Positions 28,061 through 38,561 of a stretch of 64,000 nucleotides of DNA are shown piece after piece. Position 1 is the first letter of the stretch. Each line of letters starts with the position of its first letter. The translations under genes were made by a program, and so were the position numbers. The notes below the pieces were generated by a model that was given only the letters and a program-made list of their open reading frames with translations, ran no database searches and was not told the DNA's origin. Source of the DNA: Peribacillus saganii (lineage in GTDB: Bacteria > Bacillota > Bacilli > Bacillales > DSM-1321). Where the stretch lies: positions 1-64,000 of the forward strand of contig NZ_QVTE01000033.1 in the NCBI RefSeq assembly GCF_003429095.1, read 5' to 3'.

Positions 28061-28546
28061 TTAAATGTTTCGGTAAAATTTAAGCAATTCACCAGTTTTG
28101 AATTCATAGTATTCGTAGTTATAGCGATTTTTCTCATCCAGGTATGTTACTTCCCATAACGGGACACTTTTTTCCATTCCCAGTTTGACGGTGATGATTT
28201 TTTCAGGATTCATCTCACTGGCCACTATTTTTCTAATGTCTTCCTCTGTTTTGCCAGAGCGAAAATCCTTTATAACAACCTTACGCTTTTTATCGAAAGG
28301 AATCCAGACGATTTTCTGCTTTTTTTGTTCATCCCTGCCGACAACCACGTAGTAGGACTCCATACCATTATAAATATAAAACTTATCCTTCGTGACGAGT
28401 CCTGCTTCGTTTTGAGCTTCGTTAAACGCCCTTTTATATGCTTCGTTTTTGGGCTTCATCGCGTGTATGTATGCACCGGCAGAAATGCCGATTAGAACCA
28501 GCACGACAAGAGAAGTAATGATCAGCCACTTTTTCAATGCAGTCAC
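28061..28546 (-). CDS. ypmB: YpmB-like membrane-anchored protein (DUF5590/PepSY-like)
   Basis: A 161-residue protein with one N-terminal transmembrane helix (about 7-27) and an extracellular domain rich in charged residues, with SEMNPEKIITVKLG and NRYNYEYYEFKTGELLK typical of the YpmB/PepSY-like fold. Function unknown. The start is ambiguous: GTG at 28546 or TTG at 28537, the latter with GAGTG 6 bases upstream. It follows ypmA by 5 bases. Confidence 0.86.
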   Translation of the reverse strand: MTALKKWLIITSLVVLVLIGISAGAYIHAMKPKNEAYKRAFNEAQNEAGLVTKDKFYIYNGMESYYVVVGRDEQKKQKIVWIPFDKKRKVVIKDFRSGKTEEDIRKIVASEMNPEKIITVKLGMEKSVPLWEVTYLDEKNRYNYEYYEFKTGELLKFYRNI

Positions 28547-28551
28547 TCTTT

Positions 28552-28722
28552 CTAAGTCCGATAAATAGTAAAAATTGCTTTATCCTGATTTTCTGAATCC
28601 AGCGCAAGTCCGAACATTAAATCCTCTTCCTTAAGCGTCCGGTTCAGCGCGTCGACAATTTTATAAAGATCTGGAGAATGCTGGATCTTTACAGTCGAAA
28701 TTACTTCAATTTTGCTTTCCAT
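28552..28722 (-). CDS. ypmA: YpmA-like small protein (DUF4264)
   Basis: A 56-residue protein, MESKIEVISTVKIQHSPDLY and on to AIFTIYRT, matching the DUF4264 YpmA family found ahead of ypmB. A GGGG site lies 8 bases before the ATG. Function unknown. Confidence 0.85.
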   Translation of the reverse strand: MESKIEVISTVKIQHSPDLYKIVDALNRTLKEEDLMFGLALDSENQDKAIFTIYRT

Positions 28723-28829
28723 CTTTCTGACCCCACTTTCACTAGCCGACTAAGTGCGTTCTTTTTTTGACAATACTATTATAACAGCAACTGCCGGTTT
28801 CCGATAATATTTCTGTCAGTTTTTGAAAT

Positions 28830-31628
28830 TTAAAGCCAATCGACTATTTCAGTCTCTAATCCTGACAGATCAGCTTCCTCCCACTCCAGGGCAGGAATTG
28901 CCCGGCGGAATTCTTCACCATATTTAGCGGAGATAATACGCCGGTCTAACACCAACAGGATGCCTTTGTCGTCTTTTGTCCTTATCAGCCTGCCAAACCC
29001 CTGCCGGAAACGAAGGAGAGCTTCTGGCAATGCATAAACGGAAAATGGATTTTTGCCTTCCAATCTAATTTTATTGCTTCTGGCTTCCGTTATCGGTTCA
29101 TCTGGCGGCGAAAAAGGCAGCCTTGCGATAGCCAGGCAGGACAGAGCTTCACCCGGAATATCTACTCCATCCCAAAAACTTGCCGTTCCAAATAGCACAG
29201 CTTTTTCGAAGTTCTGGAAATTACGGATAAGCCTGGATCTGCTCCCGCTGCTCACACCCTGGGCAAACAAGGAATATTCCTCAATCTTTCCGGATTCTTT
29301 TACTTTCTCGTAGGTGCTCCGCAGCATCTCATTTGAAGTAAATAGGACCAGCATTCTTCCCTTTGAGGCAGAAGCAGCAGTAATAATGTGGCTGGCAAGG
29401 GCATTTGTATATTCATCACTCGTTACCCGGTTAATATCCGGCATATCCTTCGCAATCAGCGCTTTCACATTTTTTCGATAATCAAAGGCAGATGGAAAAA
29501 CCGCCTTTTGAATATCCTTATGGTCCGGTACCCCTAGCTGGTCCATAAAGAACCGGAATGAGCCTTTCACACTAAGGGTTGCAGATGTCATTACCACACT
29601 GTCATACCTTGAAAAGTACTCTTTCCAAAGCTTTTTTACTGCATCTATTGGCTGGGAATACAGAGATATACTTGCATGAGTAACCGATTTGCTCGTTTCG
29701 AGAAAATAGACAGCTTCTTCTGAAGGATTGAGAAAAAACTCATGCAGCATACTTTTCACCTGTAAGATTCCCGTAAGCATGGAATCAATTTCATTTAGAA
29801 AGAACAGCTGATTTTTCTTAAGCTGGTCTTGCTTTGCTTGCAGGAGGACTGTCCTGGCCCGAATCTTTTTATCAATCTCTCCAAGATAATGAATTAGTCT
29901 TTCCGCGAGGAGCTGTGCCGGCTTTAGGCTTCCTTGATTTTCCCGGCTATGATGAATCCTGATTGAAGTTCTGTTAAATCCTGTTACAGCCGCATTTCTT
30001 TCCGCCAATCTGGCTAGCGTATAAAACAGCTGCTCAAATTCATAGGAAAAATCATTCATCTCCCTTTCAATTGCCGTATAAGGCTGAGTATATGATATCC
30101 CGTGTTCCTGAACCATTTTTTCCAATCGATAAAGCAATTGCTTCTGATCATGCATTCCGATTCTATTTAACATAGTCTTTACGGTAATATAATCCAGCCG
30201 TTCCCCAAGGTATCTTGAAGCAGCTCGTTCAAAATGGTGCGCTTCATCCAGCACCAAATTCGTTACCCGTGAGAAAAAGGGATTTTCTGAACGAAAGTCT
30301 GCAAGCAAAAAAGAATGATTTGTTACGATAATATCAGCTTTTGATGCTTTCTTTTTCGCCCTTTCAAAAAAATCCCTCTCCATCCAGGGTTCCTGAAGGC
30401 CTTTGTATATCGTTTCCTCACTTTGCAGCCGTTCCCAGAACAGCTGTCCCCCGCTGGTCAGATTAAGTTCATCCCTGTCTCCTGTTGCAGTTTCCGTAAG
30501 CCAAACAAGAATTTGTATTTTCGTTAGGGCAGTTTCATAATTATCTTCTTTCTCCCTCAAAGACCGCTCAAATTTCGCAAGTGAAAGATAGTTCGCTCGT
30601 CCTTTAATAAGTACAGCTAATATGGGAAAAGGCAATATCGTCTTTAGTTTTGGGAGTTCCTTTTCTAAAAGCTGTTCCTGAAGCTGAAGAGTATTGGTTC
30701 CAATCATGATGGGTGTTCCTGTTGACTTGGATACGTACGCCGCCGGCAGCAGATAACCCAGTGATTTGCCAATGCCAGTGCCAGCCTCAATGATTGCGTG
30801 CGTCCCATTCTTCAAGGCATCATAAACAATATCCATCATTTTTAATTGTCCTGCCCGGTGTTCCGGATGCAAAAAAGCTTTGCTGAGCATTTCCAGCTTT
30901 TCTTCTGTGCTTGCAGGATATTCTTGCACATCACCTTCGTTGACTGATGGAATCTCATTGCTTTGATTTAATGCAAGACCGCGAAAAATTTCAATGTTTG
31001 GGTTATGTATAGGAGATGACTTCTTCCTTATTTCAATACTTTCTTTTATCAGTTCTGCCACCTCGCTCTTAAGTGAAAGCGACAGTCTATACATATGCTT
31101 TAAAGTAAGGAGCGGCAGAGAAATCAGCTTCTTCTTCAGGTTTATAAAAAGCACGGCTGTAACATAGGCATCGCTGTCGGCGCGGTGAGGCCTCCAGTGA
31201 GTGACCCCTTCTTGTTTGGCAAGATAGCTAAGTTTATAGCTGTCCGAAGTTGGCAGCAGCAGCTTGGAAAGCTCAACTGTATCAATGGTTGAACCATAAA
31301 AACCGTGATATCCGCAGCGCTTTAACTCTTCTTGTAAAAATGATAAATCGAATAGGACATTATGGGCAACGAAACAGGAATCCCTCAGCATATCAACAAT
31401 TTTCGGTGCGACTTCCTCGAAGGTAGGAGCATCTTCGACCATAGATTCCGTTATTCCGGTTAGTTCCTCAATAAACACTGGAATCTCTAAATCCGGACGA
31501 AGGAAAGTAGAAAATTCGTCGATGATCCGATCATTTTCAATTACCACTCCAGCAAATTGGATTATCCGGTCCCCTTTTTTTGGTGAGTTTCCTGTTGTTT
31601 CCAAATCTATCACTATATATCGCTGCAC
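28830..31628 (-). CDS. dinG: DinG: 3'-5' exonuclease fused to XPD-like helicase domain
   Basis: A 932-residue protein. The N-terminal DEDD exonuclease (about 1-170) has DLETTG, HNVLFDLSFL and HRADSDAYVT. The C-terminal helicase part has Walker A GTGIGKSLGYLLPA near residue 288, DEAH in LVLDEAHHFE and motif VI FRQGFGRLIR. No iron-sulfur cysteine cluster is evident, as expected for Firmicute DinG, which acts mainly as an exonuclease. Starts at GTG with GAGGTG upstream. Confidence 0.95.
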   Translation of the reverse strand: MQRYIVIDLETTGNSPKKGDRIIQFAGVVIENDRIIDEFSTFLRPDLEIPVFIEELTGITESMVEDAPTFEEVAPKIVDMLRDSCFVAHNVLFDLSFLQEELKRCGYHGFYGSTIDTVELSKLLLPTSDSYKLSYLAKQEGVTHWRPHRADSDAYVTAVLFINLKKKLISLPLLTLKHMYRLSLSLKSEVAELIKESIEIRKKSSPIHNPNIEIFRGLALNQSNEIPSVNEGDVQEYPASTEEKLEMLSKAFLHPEHRAGQLKMMDIVYDALKNGTHAIIEAGTGIGKSLGYLLPAAYVSKSTGTPIMIGTNTLQLQEQLLEKELPKLKTILPFPILAVLIKGRANYLSLAKFERSLREKEDNYETALTKIQILVWLTETATGDRDELNLTSGGQLFWERLQSEETIYKGLQEPWMERDFFERAKKKASKADIIVTNHSFLLADFRSENPFFSRVTNLVLDEAHHFERAASRYLGERLDYITVKTMLNRIGMHDQKQLLYRLEKMVQEHGISYTQPYTAIEREMNDFSYEFEQLFYTLARLAERNAAVTGFNRTSIRIHHSRENQGSLKPAQLLAERLIHYLGEIDKKIRARTVLLQAKQDQLKKNQLFFLNEIDSMLTGILQVKSMLHEFFLNPSEEAVYFLETSKSVTHASISLYSQPIDAVKKLWKEYFSRYDSVVMTSATLSVKGSFRFFMDQLGVPDHKDIQKAVFPSAFDYRKNVKALIAKDMPDINRVTSDEYTNALASHIITAASASKGRMLVLFTSNEMLRSTYEKVKESGKIEEYSLFAQGVSSGSRSRLIRNFQNFEKAVLFGTASFWDGVDIPGEALSCLAIARLPFSPPDEPITEARSNKIRLEGKNPFSVYALPEALLRFRQGFGRLIRTKDDKGILLVLDRRIISAKYGEEFRRAIPALEWEEADLSGLETEIVDWL

Positions 31629-32037
31629 TATTATTACACCTCAATTTACTTCAAGCACTTTACGGACTTCATCTATCTTTTTATACCATAAGCTGTAAAA
31701 TTATAAAATGGTTATGAATAAAGATTATAGGCTTTTCCAGATTTCGGAAACAGCTTCCCGTCTATAATTGGAAGGCAATCTATTATTTATTATTAACATA
31801 TATTTTAAAAAAATATTAATGGAAAAAGCCTGATTACTGGATATCCCCTTGTCTTTTTAAAGACAACTGGCTGATGTGCCGGAATTATTGTTTTTCACTG
31901 AATAACAAATCGTTTTTCATGGAATTATTCTCAAAAAAATTGTTCTTCAGGGATTCTCTGTCTTTTTTCAGGGCATCATTAAAGTTAAACCATTTCAGAC
32001 TACGCTGACATCCTTCATTGCAAAAGAAAATAAATAA
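31629..32037. other. Gene-free interval between dinG and panD
   Basis: AT-rich, with several imperfect repeats of TTCTTCAGGG-like sequence (31935-31975). It should hold the dinG promoter. A 57-codon open frame on the minus strand has no start codon or ribosome site and was not accepted. Confidence 0.5.
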
Positions 32038-32075
32038 AACAAGGGCAAAACTGTGTTTCCAGTTTCACCCTTGTT
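32038..32075 (-). terminator. panBCD terminator
   Basis: A 16-bp stem with one internal mismatch pair (AACAAGGGCAAAACTG / CAGTTTCACCCTTGTT), 6-base loop, followed by TTTATTTATTTTC on the minus strand. Confidence 0.83.
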
Positions 32076-32081
32076 ATGTTA

Positions 32082-32465
32082 CTAAAATACAGTAGCTTCC
32101 GGCTCATGTGAAATCATTTCAACGATCCGGTTATTTTCATCCATAATAGCGACTTTTGGCTTATGGTCACGGACTTTTTCTTCTGGAAGCATTACATAAG
32201 AAATAATGATCACGATGTCGTCGGGCTGGACAAGCCTAGCTGCAGCACCATTTAGGCATACAACTCCGCTGCCTCTCTCACCAGCGATAATATAAGTCTC
32301 AATACGTGCGCCATTATTATTGTTTACAATGGCAACCTTCTCGTTCGGAAGCATTCCGACAGCATCAAGAATATTCTCATCGATCGTAACGCTCCCTACA
32401 TAATTTAAATTGGCTTCTGTCACACGTGCGCGGTGGATTTTGCCATTCATCATTGTGCGAAACAT
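32082..32465 (-). CDS. panD: Aspartate 1-decarboxylase (pyruvoyl proenzyme)
   Basis: A 127-residue proenzyme that makes beta-alanine for pantothenate. The self-cleavage site is in NYVGSVTID, between Gly24 and Ser25; Ser25 becomes the pyruvoyl group. Other family segments are [16 protein letters not shown] and LNGAAARL. Ribosome site AGGAGG. Last gene of panBCD. Confidence 0.96.
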   Translation of the reverse strand: MFRTMMNGKIHRARVTEANLNYVGSVTIDENILDAVGMLPNEKVAIVNNNNGARIETYIIAGERGSGVVCLNGAAARLVQPDDIVIIISYVMLPEEKVRDHKPKVAIMDENNRIVEMISHEPEATVF

Positions 32466-32495
32466 TTCTTCTTCCTCCTATAGCAATCTATGTTG

Positions 32496-33341
32496 TTAGA
32501 TGGTAAAGACAACATTATCTATAAGCCTAGCCCTGCTGAATCTGACTGCCAGCGCGATTATAATTGTGCCAGTCAGTTGTGACAGCGGCTTTAGCTCTGG
32601 ATAGGAATAAACCTCTACATAATCAATTTTTCCATGCGTGTGGTTTTCGAGGTGCTCCCTTACAAGTGAAATGACCGATTCAGGGTTTGTTTCACCATTC
32701 AACACTGCTTTCTTCCCGCTAGAAAGGGCCTTATACAATTCACTGGCCTCTGAACGTTCTTCCTCAAGCAAGTTGATATTCCGGGAGCTCTTTGCAAGCC
32801 CATCCTCTTCCCTGATCGTTTCAACAGGTACAATTTCAACCATAAAATTAAAATCCTTCACCAGTCCCTTTACGACGGCAACCTGCTGGGCATCCTTCAT
32901 CCCAAAGTAAGCTCTGTCAGGCTGGGCAATATGGAATAGTTTTGTCAGCACTGTTGCTACTCCGTCAAAATGACCTGGCCTGTTTCTGCCGCAGAGCACA
33001 TCAGTTCTGTCCTTGACGAGAACGGAAACGGAAACGTCATCCTGATACATTTCCTGTACAGTTGGATAAAAAATATAATCTGCACCTGCATTTCTTGCTG
33101 CTTGCTCATCCCTGTCCATGTCACGCGGGTAGGAATCATAATCTTCATTCGGCCCAAATTGGATCGGATTAACAAAAATGCTTAAAATGAGAATGTCGTT
33201 TTCTCTTCGGGCCTTATGCAGCAGCGTTTCATGGCCTTCATGCAAGTATCCCATTGTCGGCACATAACCGATGCTTTTGCCTGCAGATTTTTCATTCTTG
33301 ATTTGAGTTTGCATTTCATCTACACGGGTGATTATCTTCAT
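32496..33341 (-). CDS. panC: Pantothenate synthetase
   Basis: A 281-residue ATP-dependent ligase joining pantoate and beta-alanine. The nucleotidylyltransferase HxGH motif is [12 protein letters not shown] and the KMSKS-like loop is AKSSRNINL. The ATG overlaps the panB stop (ATGA), with GGAGG upstream, so translation is coupled. Confidence 0.96.
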   Translation of the reverse strand: MKIITRVDEMQTQIKNEKSAGKSIGYVPTMGYLHEGHETLLHKARRENDILILSIFVNPIQFGPNEDYDSYPRDMDRDEQAARNAGADYIFYPTVQEMYQDDVSVSVLVKDRTDVLCGRNRPGHFDGVATVLTKLFHIAQPDRAYFGMKDAQQVAVVKGLVKDFNFMVEIVPVETIREEDGLAKSSRNINLLEEERSEASELYKALSSGKKAVLNGETNPESVISLVREHLENHTHGKIDYVEVYSYPELKPLSQLTGTIIIALAVRFSRARLIDNVVFTI

Positions 33342-34174
33342 TTTTTTCCTCCGTAAAGAGAGGCAACTTCCTCTTCCTGCATTGTAAATGTATGCTTGTC
33401 CTCCGGAAAGGAGCTCGATCTTACCTCTGAAACATATTGGGATAAGGCTTTAAAAATCATTTCATTTGCATTGCCATAAACCTTGACAAATTTAGCGACC
33501 CTGTCAACCCCGTAATTAATTACATCATGGTAAACAAGGACCTGGCCATCTGTCTTTTTTCCGGCACCAATTCCGATGGTTGGAATAGATAATGCCTTGG
33601 TAACCATTTCCGCAACTTGGTGCGGCACACATTCCAGAACTACGGCAAGTGCACCTGCTTTTTCACAAGCCTTAGCATCTTCAATCAGTTTCCTTGCTGC
33701 ATCAGCATCCTTCCCCTGGACCTTGTAGCCTCCTAGCACTCCGACAGACTGCGGCGTAAGACCTAAGTGGGCAACTACGGGCACTCCAGCACTGGTTAGG
33801 GCAGATATCATGGTAATCACATGGCCACCGCCCTCAAGCTTGACAGCATCGGCCTGGCCATCCTGGATGATTCTTGCTGCATTTTTTAGCGTGTCTTCTA
33901 TCGATAAATGATAGCTCATAAATGGCATATCTGTAACAACAAACGTATTTTGCGCCCCTCTTTTAACAGCTTTTGTATGATGGATCATATCCTCCACTGT
34001 CACTGGAATTGTTGAGTCATAACCTAAAACTACCATTCCAAGAGAATCGCCGACTAAAATCATATCAACGCCTGTCCCTTCCGCAAGTTTTGCCGATGGA
34101 TAATCATAGGCTGTCAGCATGACAATTTTCTCTTTTTCGTTCTTCATTTTGATAAATTGATTGGATAGCTTCAT
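33338..34174 (-). CDS. panB: Ketopantoate hydroxymethyltransferase
   Basis: A 278-residue TIM-barrel enzyme, the first step of pantothenate synthesis, transferring a hydroxymethyl group from methylene-THF to ketoisovalerate. Seen motifs: [39 protein letters not shown] and the ending FPEDKHTF. Ribosome site AGGAGGAAGAAGG. First gene of panBCD. Confidence 0.96.
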   Translation of the reverse strand: MKLSNQFIKMKNEKEKIVMLTAYDYPSAKLAEGTGVDMILVGDSLGMVVLGYDSTIPVTVEDMIHHTKAVKRGAQNTFVVTDMPFMSYHLSIEDTLKNAARIIQDGQADAVKLEGGGHVITMISALTSAGVPVVAHLGLTPQSVGVLGGYKVQGKDADAARKLIEDAKACEKAGALAVVLECVPHQVAEMVTKALSIPTIGIGAGKKTDGQVLVYHDVINYGVDRVAKFVKVYGNANEMIFKALSQYVSEVRSSSFPEDKHTFTMQEEEVASLYGGKK

Positions 34175-34235
34175 CCTTCTTCCTCCTTTTTTATCAAGAG
34201 GAGATGAAACACCTTTTCAGATGTTAGAATTCTGG

Positions 34236-34313
34236 ATAGAAAAGCGCAAGCGCCCAGGGCGCTGGAGCTAGAGATTTGTACTAGTTAAAATAGTTATACT
34301 TTCTTCAACTAGT
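34236..34313. repeat. Short copy of a dispersed noncoding repeat
   Basis: Begins TAGAAAAGCGCAAGCGCC and continues GGGCGCTGGAGCTAGA, then an inverted repeat around ACTAGTT / AACTAGT. The two ends match those of the longer copies near 46.8 and 58.0 kb, with the interior lost. Confidence 0.65.
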
Positions 34314-34342
34314 AAAAAAAGACCCTTCATGACAGAAGGATC
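34314..34342 (-). terminator. cca-birA terminator
   Basis: Stem GATCCTTC / GAAGGGTC (8 bp, one mismatch), 6-base loop, followed by TTTTTTT on the minus strand. Confidence 0.72.
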
Positions 34343-34544
34343 CTGTAATATCCAGAAGTTTCATCCCTCCGTCCCAGTCCGGCACCCGGATCAAGGCAGA
34401 ATATCATTATTTTTTGCATGGTTTATTTCAGGTGCAGTTCAAATTTGTATAAAATTATCCAAATTCATGATACTGCCCACAAAGAGTATAACAAATTCTA
34501 AATGAAAAAGGCTATTGTATTCTTTCCGGGAAAGGGAAAAAATG

Positions 34545-35528
34545 TTAGGCCAGGCTGATATCCGCTGAATAAATCTTATGGACCTCGCCTTTATTATCCT
34601 CCAGCAGCAAGACTCCCTCTTCTGTAATCCCGAGGGCCCTCCCGGTGATCGTTCCGGTAAGGGTGGTGGCAATAATGTCCCTTCCTATTGTCACAGCATA
34701 ACCTTCCCAAAGCTGCTTGATGGGCGAGAATCCCTTTTCCAGATACAAATCATATATTTTCTCAAGCCTTAGCAGCAACACTTGGATAAGCTTCGCTCTT
34801 GAAATAGACTTACCCTGTTCAATCTGAATAGAGGTTGCCTTTTCCTTCAAGTCATCAGGAAAATCATCCTGCTTGGTATTCACATTAATGCCGATTCCTA
34901 TTATTACAGAATGGATTCCGTCACTTTCGGCCTGCATTTCCGTCAAAATTCCAGTTACCTTTTTTCCATTTATGAGAATATCGTTTGGCCATTTTATTTG
35001 CGGCAGTGTATCCGTAACCTCTTCTATGGCCTGTACTACAGCCACTGCCGCAAGCAGGGTTAGCTGCGGGGCCTTATCAATCGGTATAATCGGCCTAAGG
35101 ATTATGCTCATCCAAATGCCGGTGAATTTCGGCGAATGCCAGCTGCGAGATAGCCGGCCTTTGCCGGATACCTGTTCCTCCGCAACCACTATCGTCCCTT
35201 CAGAAGCGCCCTCGTTTGCAAGCCTGTGGGCAATTTGCTGGGTGGATGACACGGTCTCCTCGTAAACTACCTCTTTTCCAAACCGGTTTGTTCCCAAACC
35301 AATCTGAATTTCCGTTTTTGTTACTTTTTCTGGTGCAGAAACAATCCGATAGCCCTTCTTCCTGACCGCATCCAGTTCATAGCCTTCCTTTCGAAGCTCC
35401 TCGATATGCTTCCAGACAGCTGTCCGGGAGCAGCCAATGACTTCTGCTATCTCCTGGCCAGAAACGAAATCGCCTTCTGCTGCCCTTGAAAAAGCCTCGA
35501 TCAGCTTCATTTTTACGTTTGATTCCAA
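34545..35528 (-). CDS. birA: Biotin operon repressor / biotin-protein ligase BirA
   Basis: A 327-residue group II BirA. The N-terminal winged helix (SGQEIAEVIGCSRTAVWKHI) binds the biotin operator, the central ligase has SGKGRLSRSWHS (biotinyl-AMP loop) and KWPNDILINGKKVTG, and a C-terminal SH3-like domain ends YSADIS. It loads biotin on carboxylases and represses biotin genes. The TTG at 35528 is preferred from comparison with B. subtilis; a GTG at 35540 is also open. Overlaps the end of cca. Confidence 0.93.
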   Translation of the reverse strand: MESNVKMKLIEAFSRAAEGDFVSGQEIAEVIGCSRTAVWKHIEELRKEGYELDAVRKKGYRIVSAPEKVTKTEIQIGLGTNRFGKEVVYEETVSSTQQIAHRLANEGASEGTIVVAEEQVSGKGRLSRSWHSPKFTGIWMSIILRPIIPIDKAPQLTLLAAVAVVQAIEEVTDTLPQIKWPNDILINGKKVTGILTEMQAESDGIHSVIIGIGINVNTKQDDFPDDLKEKATSIQIEQGKSISRAKLIQVLLLRLEKIYDLYLEKGFSPIKQLWEGYAVTIGRDIIATTLTGTITGRALGITEEGVLLLEDNKGEVHKIYSADISLA

Positions 35529-36709
35529 CTTACGAGCCACTCCTTTATTGCTGCCTTATTATTCATCACTTGATGCTCAAGCACTGCTTTAATAATTCTA
35601 TCGAGGTCCTCTTTAATCCAGGGACCTGGTTTTCTTCCAGACCATTTCATCAAGTCATTGCCTGTAACAGCCAATTCAGAGACAGCTTTTATAGCAAGCA
35701 TTTTATATGCCTGTCGAACCCGCTCCTCCGCTTGGCCGGGATCGGAATCATTGAGCACAGAAATAATTTTTTCCGTAATCAAAGCTTCCTCCAAGCCTGA
35801 ACGAAACAGTTTTTCATTTGAAGACGAGGGAACTACTCCTGTATGCAGGTTTACTATGATCCTTTTGATCTCCTTTATCAGCTTAACAGGCATCTTCCAG
35901 CGCCGTAAAAAAGCCTCAGTATCCTGCTCTCCGAAGGAATAGAGCATCAGTGACCAAATTCCTGCAGGTTCTGTGACCTTTTCAATAGGCAGGGCAATAA
36001 GTTTGGATAATCCTTGTTGCTTGTTTTCAAATCCGGGCAAGAAGGCATAGAGCCCGCTATGCAAAAGCATTTTCAGTGCTTCTTTCTTTCCTTCCCCCTT
36101 AAGCAGCTTTTCGAATTCGGCGAAGACTCTTTCCACTGCAATTCTTTGCAGCAGCTGTCCATTCCGTTCAAGGCTTTTAAAGGCTGCGTCATCCAGTGAA
36201 AATGTTAATTGGCTCACAAAGCGAATGGCCCTCATCATACGCAGTGCATCTTCTTTAAATCTTTCATCAGGACTGCCAACAGTCCGGATTATCCGCTCTT
36301 CTATGGCTTTACGGCCATCAAATGGGTCTGATAGATTCCGGTCCTTATCCATGGCCATTGCATTCATTGTAAAATCACGGCGCATTAAATCTTTATAAAG
36401 TGACCTTATATATGTAACTTGGTCAGGCCGCCTGTAATCAGAATAGCCGCTTTCTGAACGGAATGTCGTAATCTCATACGCCTCGTTATGATGCAAAACC
36501 ATAACTGTTCCATGTTCTATGCCCACATCAACGGTTTTAGGAAAAATCTCCTTAATTTCTGCTGGTGTAGCCGAAGTAGCAATATCAACATCGCTGATGG
36601 TTCTCCCCAGGAGCATGTCCCTGATCGATCCTCCAACAAAATATGCCTCATAGCCGGCCTCTTCTATTATTTGCAGAACAGGCGCAGCCTTGGAAAAAAT
36701 TTCACTCAT
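35513..36709 (-). CDS. cca: CCA-adding tRNA nucleotidyltransferase
   Basis: A 398-residue class II nucleotidyltransferase that adds or repairs the 3' CCA of tRNA. The head domain carries FVGGSIRDMLLGR and SDVDIATSATP with the catalytic Asp pair, followed by RRDFTMNAMAMD and RFKEDALRMMRAIRF. Start 36709 has GGAG about 10 bases upstream. The bshB1-bshA-cca-birA order is conserved. Confidence 0.95.
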   Translation of the reverse strand: MSEIFSKAAPVLQIIEEAGYEAYFVGGSIRDMLLGRTISDVDIATSATPAEIKEIFPKTVDVGIEHGTVMVLHHNEAYEITTFRSESGYSDYRRPDQVTYIRSLYKDLMRRDFTMNAMAMDKDRNLSDPFDGRKAIEERIIRTVGSPDERFKEDALRMMRAIRFVSQLTFSLDDAAFKSLERNGQLLQRIAVERVFAEFEKLLKGEGKKEALKMLLHSGLYAFLPGFENKQQGLSKLIALPIEKVTEPAGIWSLMLYSFGEQDTEAFLRRWKMPVKLIKEIKRIIVNLHTGVVPSSSNEKLFRSGLEEALITEKIISVLNDSDPGQAEERVRQAYKMLAIKAVSELAVTGNDLMKWSGRKPGPWIKEDLDRIIKAVLEHQVMNNKAAIKEWLVSWNQT

Positions 36710-36714
36710 GATTA

Positions 36715-37851
36715 TCAAGCTCCTGTATCACTGAGTAGGTCTTCATATATGGATATATACTGTTCTGTAATGATATCGGAGCGGAATCTGGTTTTAACCA
36801 GCTCACGTGAGGCTGCAGAGAAACTGGTGTGCAGCTCACGGTCTTTGAGAAGCATGACTGCTTTTTCTGCTACTGACCGGGTATCTCCCAATTCACAGAG
36901 GAATCCGGTTTCTCCGTCCATAATTACTTCCGGAATACCTCCAATGTTTGTGCCAATACAGGGAACACCGCAAGCCATTGCTTCCAAAAGAACCAGTCCA
37001 AAGCTTTCTTTTTCTGATAACAGCAGCTTTAGGTCACTTATAGAATATAGCTCTTCCAAATTATCCTGTTTGCCTAGAAAAAGGACATTGTCTTCTAATG
37101 CTAGATTCCTTACTTGCCGGCAGATGGCAGACATTTCCGGCCCATCTCCAACGAGTAACAGTTTTGCGTCTACCTTTTCTGTAATTAGGGCAAAAGCTTC
37201 TATTACGTCTTGAACCCGCTTTACTCCTCTAAAATTGGAAACATGAATGATTACTTTTTCATACGTTTTTATCCCGAATTGTTCCCTTAGATGCTGGGAA
37301 TCCATTTTCCGGTATACTCTTTCATCGACAAAGTTATAAACAGCCTGAATGTTCTTGTCAGGCGAAATAAGCTCGTGTGTCTGCTTTACCAGGGCCTTTG
37401 AGACAGCAGTGACTGAATCCGATTTCTCAATGCCGAACTTAATCATTTCTGCTAAAGATAAATCATAGCCAAGAACTGTGATATCTGTTCCGTGCAGCGT
37501 GGTGACGATTTTAACAGAAGTTCCGGACATCTGCTTTGCAAGGATTGCGCAAACCGCATGCGGAATTGCATAGTGAACATGCAGTATATCAAGCTTTTCA
37601 CGCTTGATTACTTCAGCCATTTTGCTTGCAAGAGCCAAGTCGTAAGGAGGATATTGAAAAACAGAGTACGTGCTCACCTCAACCTGATGGTAAAAAATAT
37701 TACTGTATATTTTATTCAGCCGAAAAGGGATGCTAGAGGAAATAAAATGGATCTCATGACCCTTTTCCGCGAGCAGCTTGCCCAGTTCGGTTGCCACTAC
37801 ACCTGATCCGCCAACAGTCGGATAACAGGTAATGCCTATTTTTAGCTTCAT
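36715..37851 (-). CDS. bshA: Bacillithiol synthesis glycosyltransferase BshA
   Basis: A 378-residue GT4 glycosyltransferase that joins GlcNAc to L-malate, the first step to bacillithiol. N-terminus [21 protein letters not shown] is the family signature; [18 protein letters not shown] and [16 protein letters not shown] (Glu-x7-Glu) form the UDP-sugar site. Adjacent to bshB1, as in Bacillus. Confidence 0.95.
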   Translation of the reverse strand: MKLKIGITCYPTVGGSGVVATELGKLLAEKGHEIHFISSSIPFRLNKIYSNIFYHQVEVSTYSVFQYPPYDLALASKMAEVIKREKLDILHVHYAIPHAVCAILAKQMSGTSVKIVTTLHGTDITVLGYDLSLAEMIKFGIEKSDSVTAVSKALVKQTHELISPDKNIQAVYNFVDERVYRKMDSQHLREQFGIKTYEKVIIHVSNFRGVKRVQDVIEAFALITEKVDAKLLLVGDGPEMSAICRQVRNLALEDNVLFLGKQDNLEELYSISDLKLLLSEKESFGLVLLEAMACGVPCIGTNIGGIPEVIMDGETGFLCELGDTRSVAEKAVMLLKDRELHTSFSAASRELVKTRFRSDIITEQYISIYEDLLSDTGA

Positions 37852-37853
37852 GA

Positions 37854-38561
37854 TTATTCTCCTAACAGGTCTAAATCAAGAACGATAGGTTTTTTGCTGA
37901 AAAAACCCTCGGCATAATCCACTCCAGCCTCTTTGCCAAATAACCGTTCCCTTGCCTGTACCGATTCTATGTATCCATGGGTAAGCGGTGTATCCATGCC
38001 TCCTTCAAGCTTTTGAAATTGGCTCGTATAAGCATTTAGGCTGGCCAATTTCTGTTCCATATGCGAGGAAATATCCACTACGAACCCTGGCTTATGAAAT
38101 CCATTGATCATATAATAGTAAAACTTCGCAATCCGGTGAGGTTCCTGCTCGTTTGCTGTTTCATATTTTTTAACTCCCGCTGAAAAGGAAGCTTCTTCAA
38201 CCAAACAGGCGCAATTTCCATGGTCAGGGTGGCGGTCGTTCGGATACGGAGCAAAAACGGCCGATGGCTTATAAGTACGGATAACTTCCGTGATTTTTCT
38301 TATGTATTCTTCCTTCATAAACAGTCCCCGGTCAGGAAGGCTTAATGTAATTCGCTCCGCAACCCCCAATATGCCGGCTGCTGCCTTTGCCTCCTCTATT
38401 CTTGTATCCACAGTCCCATTAGAAGACAGCTCTGCTTTCGTCAGGTCACAGATAACAACCTTCTTTCCAAGGGCTGTAAATTTAGAGATTGTGCCGCCCA
38501 TCCCGATTTCGACATCGTCTGCATGGGCGCCAAAGGCTAGTACATCAGTCTTACGATTCAT
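37854..38561 (-). CDS. bshB1: Bacillithiol deacetylase BshB1
   Basis: A 235-residue PIG-L/LmbE zinc deacetylase, which removes acetyl from GlcNAc-malate. Metal ligands are in [15 protein letters not shown] (AHxDD) and NDRHPDHGN (HPDH). Start 38561 is chosen: AGGTG lies 6 bases upstream. It overlaps the end of mgsA by 11 bases. The final enzyme, BshC, is not in this window. Confidence 0.94.
   Translation of the reverse strand: MNRKTDVLAFGAHADDVEIGMGGTISKFTALGKKVVICDLTKAELSSNGTVDTRIEEAKAAAGILGVAERITLSLPDRGLFMKEEYIRKITEVIRTYKPSAVFAPYPNDRHPDHGNCACLVEEASFSAGVKKYETANEQEPHRIAKFYYYMINGFHKPGFVVDISSHMEQKLASLNAYTSQFQKLEGGMDTPLTHGYIESVQARERLFGKEAGVDYAEGFFSKKPIVLDLDLLGE

Larger units (their letters stand above)
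34175..34544. other. panB-birA intergenic region
   Basis: Holds the birA terminator, a short copy of the dispersed repeat (34236-34313) and, near the right end, TTGTTATACT on the minus strand, which may be a -10 box for pan transcription. No gene is seen. Confidence 0.55.

Noticed and set aside
31885-32057. 57-codon minus-strand open frame ending ...NDLLFSEKQ
   Set aside because: It begins inside the panBCD terminator, has no start codon or ribosome site; chance in AT-rich DNA.
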